From the NCBI GenBank assembly GCA_963824985.1, contig CAWGRQ010000025.1, positions 1-64,000 of the forward strand: 64,000 bases of DNA. Reading direction: 5' to 3'. The position numbers and the translations under genes were made by a program. This document shows positions 60,901 through 64,000 of this stretch, one piece after another (position 1 is the stretch's first letter; every line of letters starts with the position of its first letter). Origin of the DNA: JAFNAG01 sp963824985. GTDB taxonomy: Bacteria; Acidobacteriota; UBA6911. The notes below the pieces were generated by a model. It worked only from the letters and a program-made list of their open reading frames with translations, made no database searches and was not told where the DNA came from.

Positions 60901-63900
60901 TCACCGGTTGTGAGCGCCGCCAATCTGCGAGAGGCATTGGAGTCGACCCTGCCCGAGTACATGATTCCATCGACATTCACATTTCTTCCCGCCCTGCCGC
61001 TCACCCCCAACGGGAAGGTTGACCGCAAAGCACTTCCGGCTCCCGAAAGGAATCGCCAATCGGGAAAGCCCTTTGTAGCCCCGCGCAATGATATCGAAAG
61101 ACAAATCGCCGAAATCTGGAAGGAGATGCTCCACATCCCCCAGGCGGGGATCTACGATTCGTATTATGAACTCGGAGGCAATTCGCTGCGAGCCATGGAA
61201 GTCGTATTCAAAATCCAGGAATCGTTGAACACCCAACTCGGGCTCAGCGACTTTCTCTCCCATCCGACGATTGCCTCTTTGGCTTCCTTTTTTGCCGGCG
61301 AACAAAGCGCACGCGCAGTCGGGCAAGACGTACCATCGTTCCGGGATTCCAGTTCCGAGTTACGTTCGATGCTCGAAATCAGACCGGAGGAAAGGCATGA
61401 ACCCTTTCCGCTCACTGACGTACAGGAAGCCTATTGGATAGGTCGCGGAAGCGGTTATGAACTGAGCGGCGTTTCTACACATGTGTATTGGGAAGCGGAT
61501 ATCGATGATTTGGACATATCACGGTACGAGAATACCTGGCAGCTTCTCATTGATCGGCACGAGATGTTGCGGGCCATCATTCTTCCTGATGGACGACAGC
61601 AGATTCTGCAAAGCACACCGCCTTTCAAGATCCGGGTACTGGATCTGTGCACCCAATCTGCGGAGTTCCGCCAAAACGCCCTGGAGGCGGTGCGCCGTGA
61701 ATTATCGCATCAGGTTTTGCCCAGCGATCAATGGCCTCTGTTCGAAATCCGCGCATGCAAACTCAACAACCGGCGTTACCGGCTGCATTTTAGCTTCGAT
61801 GCGCTTATCGGAGACGGGTGGAGTTGGCAGATCCTGCAAGGAGAATTCAACGACCTTTATAACCATCCCGACTCCGGTTACCCTCCCCTCGAACTCTCGT
61901 TCCGCGACTATGTGCTTGCGATTACGAAGTTTAAAGAATCCGGGACGTATCGGGAAAGTCTCGCATACTGGAATGACAGGCTGAAATCCCTGCCAGCGCG
62001 GCCCGAACTCCCTATTGCCAAAAGCCCGGCATCCATAACCAAACCCAATTTCAGCAGCCGACAGGACAAGGTAGATGCGAAGCTGTGGGAGGGTTTACAG
62101 GAGAGGGCAGCCGCCTTTGGGATTACGCCAAACGGCCTGCTGTTGGCAGCCTTTGCGGACGTTTTGGCAACCTGGAGCAAACAATCCCGATTCTTGATAA
62201 ATTTGACGTTGTTCAATCGGTTCCCGATCCATCCTCAAGTTGAGAACCTTGTGGGCGATTTTACATCGCTGACTCTTCTTGAAGTTGATTTGTCTACAAA
62301 TGATTCCTTTCAAGAACTGGCCAGGAAGCTGCTCGATCGACTCTGGAAAGATCTGGATCACAGGTTTGTTGGCGGTGTGCAGGTGATGAGGAACATCGCA
62401 CACGATCAACCCGATCGCAGAGGAACCGTCGCACCCGTAGTGTTCACCAGCGCCACGAGCTTTCGCAGCCAGGAGTTTAGTCCCAGCTTTCTGGCTGGAA
62501 GGGGAGAAACGGTCTATGCAATCAGCCAGACTCCCCAGGTGTGGCTCGACCACTTGGTTTCCGTTGACGACCGCGGCAATTTAAGCCTCAGTTGGTTTTA
62601 CGTGGAGGACCTCTTTCCCCATGGAATGATCGACGACATGTTCGGGAGTTACATCTCGCACCTGCGACGTCTTGCCATAGACGAATCAGCATGGCTGGAA
62701 ACGCGAGCTCAACGGGTGGCAAAGTTGATTCCGGAATGGCAACTGCTGCAGAGGAAAGCTGTTAATGATACGGCAAAACCGGTGTCGGACAAGTTGCTTC
62801 ACGTTCTGTTTGAGAATCAGGCGAGTTTAACTCCCGATGCTACTGCGGTTTGCTGCGGGGACACGCGTCTGACCTATTTGGAGTTACTCCGCATGTCGCG
62901 GCTATTGGGCAGGCAGCTCCGCGAAAAGGGTGCCCGCCCCAATATGCTCGTGGCGATCGTCATGGAGAAAGGTTGGGAGCAGGTTGTTGCGGCTCTGGGC
63001 ATTCTGCAATCGGGGGCTGCGTATGTTCCTCTCGATGCCAACATTCCTCAGGAGCGGCTCTCTCAACTTCTTCGAGACGCCCAAGTTGAGCTCGTTATTA
63101 CACAGGCGCGCTTTGTGGATACGGTGGAGTGGCCGGACGATATCCGGTTGGTTTGCGTCGAAGGGCGGGAAGTGGAGCAGAAGGACGCCGGGCCATTGGC
63201 TTCGATTCAACGACCGGAAGACCTGGCCTACGTCATCTACACCTCTGGCTCCACAGGACTGCCCAAGGGAGTGATGATTGATCATCGGGGGGCAGTTAAC
63301 ACAATCCTGGATATAAATGAGCGTTTCCATGTCAGCACTCAAGACCGCGTGCTTGCCCTGTCATCTCTTAGCTTTGATCTCTCGGTCTATGACATATTCG
63401 GAATGCTGGCTGCCGGCGCCGCAATCGTGATCCCCGAGCCTCATACGGCGCGGGATCCGGCCTGTTGGGCAGACCTGACGCGGCGCGAACAAGTTTCAAT
63501 CTGGAATTCGGTCCCCGCCTTGATGGAGATGTTTGTCGAGTATCTGCAGGGCAGGAGTGAGAGGTTGCCCTCCTCGCTGCGTCTGGTCATGATGAGTGGC
63601 GATTGGATTCCCGTGACGCTGCCGAGTCAGATACGGAACATGTCGCAGGAGCTTCAGCTCATTAGTCTTGGCGGCGCCACCGAGGCCTCGATCTGGTCGA
63701 TTCTGCACCCGATTGATCAGGTAGATCCCGCCTGGAGCAGCATACCCTATGGACGCCCCATGGTGAACCATAGATTTTATGTTCTGAACGATGCGCTGGA
63801 TCCATGCCCGGTATGGGTTCCAGGTCAACTTTTCATCGGCGGTATCGGTGTTGCCTTAGGCTATTGGCAAGATGAGGAGAAAACCAAAGCAAAATTCATT

Positions 63901-64000
63901 ATTCACCCTCGCACCGGCGAGGCCCTGTATTGCACTGGTGATTTGGGCCGGTATCTCCCGGGCGGTGATATCGAGTTTATGGGCAGGGAAGATTTCCAGG
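57976..64000 (+). CDS. Nonribosomal peptide synthetase, C-A(Gly)-T-Cy-A(Cys)..., 3' end outside window
   Basis: The ATG overlaps the PPTase stop and is preceded by AGGAGAAG. The frame stays open to the right edge (2,008 codons). C domain about 25-470 has HHILFDGWS (intact HHxxxDG) and should accept the polyketide from PKS7. A1 about 490-1015 has YTSGSTGMPKGVA, YGPTETTVWS, YRTGDLARW and NGKVDRKALP. Hand alignment with GrsA-Phe gives D-I-L-Q-L-G-M-V-W, a glycine code. The T domain about 1040-1110 has LGGNSLRAME. The second condensation domain about 1135-1560 starts FPLTDVQEAYWIGR and has DALIGDGWS in place of HHxxxDG: the DxxxxD motif of heterocyclisation domains. A2 from about 1610 has SFDLSVYDIFG, WNSVP, MMSGD and LGGATEASIW, giving D-L-Y-N-M-S-L-I-W, a cysteine code. 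It ends in the A8 region. The unit should add glycine and a cysteine cyclised to thiazoline. Carrier, oxidase and release domains must lie beyond 64000. Confidence 0.95.
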   Translation, partial: MAEPSMELSNLSPQEKRRLLGKMLARQAGEKLYPLSYSQRAMWFLYKVAPQSSAYNVSFAARLCSEVNVAALRRSFDALISRHGVLRSTFTMQGGQPFQKISSTGSLLFEQVEAASWNETMLCRCVSAAHESPCNLEQGPQLRVKLFTRSPIDHALLITAHHILFDGWSVWILLDELRALYEAECSGSALKLKTLNAQYSDFVDWEHRMLTGEQGEGHWAYWQKQLAGELPMLEMPIDRPRPPKQTYHGATEPFRLGISLTARLKEFSAAEGITHFVMLLAAYQALLHRYSGQEEILVGSPTTGRSRAEFAGVIGDFVNMVVLRSRMDCSTTFRTFVQQVRNTVLEALAHQEYPFALLVEKLGVARDPSRSPVFQTAFILQKTQRSELAALFDSTGTAARVNLGGLEIETYPLVQQAGQFDLTLELAEGQNQFVGNFKYNTDLFDRTTIQRMAVHFQKLLEGMLDGPDRGIATLHLLTDAERRQLLVEWNDTTVAYPGADLCLHQLIEMQAAKNPDHIAVVVGQQSLTYGELDRRANQLAHHLHKLGVGPEVRAGLLVERSPDMLVSILGVLKAGGAYVPLDPSFPQNRLAFMVKDSKMSVMLTHHGLEANLPERPPVVLRLDSDWSEIATQSTTGAELPATAQANLAYVLYTSGSTGMPKGVAIPHSAIVNFLLSMQRTPGFDPNDVLLAVTTLSFDIAGLELYLPLISGGRVIIAAREDTLDPIRLKARIIDSGCTVMQATPATWRALIQAGWSGSSHLKVLCGGEALPSDLAKDLLPRCAELWNMYGPTETTVWSTVQRVTSGQGPIAIGRPIANTQVYVLNEHQVPMPQGVVGELFIGGDGLARGYLHREDLTQERFVPDPFRPDSRLYRTGDLARWLADGTLDCVGRVDNQVKLRGFRIELGEIEAALSRLEGVAQSVVAVREDIPGDKHLVAYVVPKIADSVPQSEIDGSERNVDFSADIARSEDDVRRSPVVSAANLREALESTLPEYMIPSTFTFLPALPLTPNGKVDRKALPAPERNRQSGKPFVAPRNDIERQIAEIWKEMLHIPQAGIYDSYYELGGNSLRAMEVVFKIQESLNTQLGLSDFLSHPTIASLASFFAGEQSARAVGQDVPSFRDSSSELRSMLEIRPEERHEPFPLTDVQEAYWIGRGSGYELSGVSTHVYWEADIDDLDISRYENTWQLLIDRHEMLRAIILPDGRQQILQSTPPFKIRVLDLCTQSAEFRQNALEAVRRELSHQVLPSDQWPLFEIRACKLNNRRYRLHFSFDALIGDGWSWQILQGEFNDLYNHPDSGYPPLELSFRDYVLAITKFKESGTYRESLAYWNDRLKSLPARPELPIAKSPASITKPNFSSRQDKVDAKLWEGLQERAAAFGITPNGLLLAAFADVLATWSKQSRFLINLTLFNRFPIHPQVENLVGDFTSLTLLEVDLSTNDSFQELARKLLDRLWKDLDHRFVGGVQVMRNIAHDQPDRRGTVAPVVFTSATSFRSQEFSPSFLAGRGETVYAISQTPQVWLDHLVSVDDRGNLSLSWFYVEDLFPHGMIDDMFGSYISHLRRLAIDESAWLETRAQRVAKLIPEWQLLQRKAVNDTAKPVSDKLLHVLFENQASLTPDATAVCCGDTRLTYLELLRMSRLLGRQLREKGARPNMLVAIVMEKGWEQVVAALGILQSGAAYVPLDANIPQERLSQLLRDAQVELVITQARFVDTVEWPDDIRLVCVEGREVEQKDAGPLASIQRPEDLAYVIYTSGSTGLPKGVMIDHRGAVNTILDINERFHVSTQDRVLALSSLSFDLSVYDIFGMLAAGAAIVIPEPHTARDPACWADLTRREQVSIWNSVPALMEMFVEYLQGRSERLPSSLRLVMMSGDWIPVTLPSQIRNMSQELQLISLGGATEASIWSILHPIDQVDPAWSSIPYGRPMVNHRFYVLNDALDPCPVWVPGQLFIGGIGVALGYWQDEEKTKAKFIIHPRTGEALYCTGDLGRYLPGGDIEFMGREDFQ

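Overview
The window reads as a chromosomal segment of a moderately GC-rich, free-living, secondary-metabolite-producing bacterium. An Acidobacteriota- or Myxococcota-like soil organism would fit the style of the genes, but no rRNA or ribosomal marker is present, so the lineage cannot be settled here. I saw no tRNA, rRNA, CRISPR array or transposase.

Left third (1 to about 10.8 kb): a capsule/exopolysaccharide-type neighbourhood. It holds the C-terminal half of a polyprenyl glycosylphosphotransferase, a UDP-GlcNAc 2-epimerase and an asparagine-synthase-like amidotransferase, all on the + strand and all carrying several frameshifts. These are followed by an intact GNAT/FemAB-like acyltransferase. 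Facing them on the minus strand is a compact four-gene operon: a small twin-arginine-type peptide, a PqqD-like protein, an HprK-related kinase and a nucleotidyltransferase. It has a textbook sigma-70 promoter (TTGACT-17-TATAAT). A small two-helix membrane protein and a eukaryote-type UDP-glucose 6-dehydrogenase (one frameshift) lie upstream of it. A roughly 320-bp imperfect palindrome sits between the epimerase and the amidotransferase.

10.8 to 12.2 kb holds no gene I can recognise and separates the polysaccharide-like region from the biosynthetic cluster.

Right four-fifths (12.2 to 64.0 kb, running off the edge): a cis-AT modular polyketide synthase/NRPS cluster, all on the + strand. Seven single-module PKS genes follow in order: PKS1 KS-AT-DH-ER-KR-ACP; PKS2 KS-AT-DH(degenerate)-KR-ACP; PKS3 KS-AT-DH-ER-KR-ACP; PKS4 KS-AT-cMT-ACP; PKS5 KS-AT-DH-cMT-ER-KR-ACP; PKS6 KS-AT-DH-cMT-KR-ACP; PKS7 KS-AT-DH-KR-ACP. 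Then come a type II thioesterase, an Sfp-type phosphopantetheinyl transferase, and an NRPS with C-A-T-Cy-A... order. The hand-read adenylation codes are Gly (DILQLGMVW) and Cys (DLYNMSLIW), and the second condensation domain is of the heterocyclizing type. If colinear, the assembly line makes a methyl-branched heptaketide extended by glycine and a cysteine-derived thiazoline or thiazole, continuing beyond the window. No loading module is visible.

Notable structure: the AT region of PKS4 and PKS6 is an almost identical 1,055-bp block (three differences), which implies very recent gene conversion or duplication, or an assembly artefact. One of the three differences is a one-base insertion that breaks PKS6. 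A second frameshift splits PKS3 in its KS-AT linker. Frameshifts are far denser in the first 4.7 kb than elsewhere, so real gene decay and poor sequence quality at the contig end both have to be considered.
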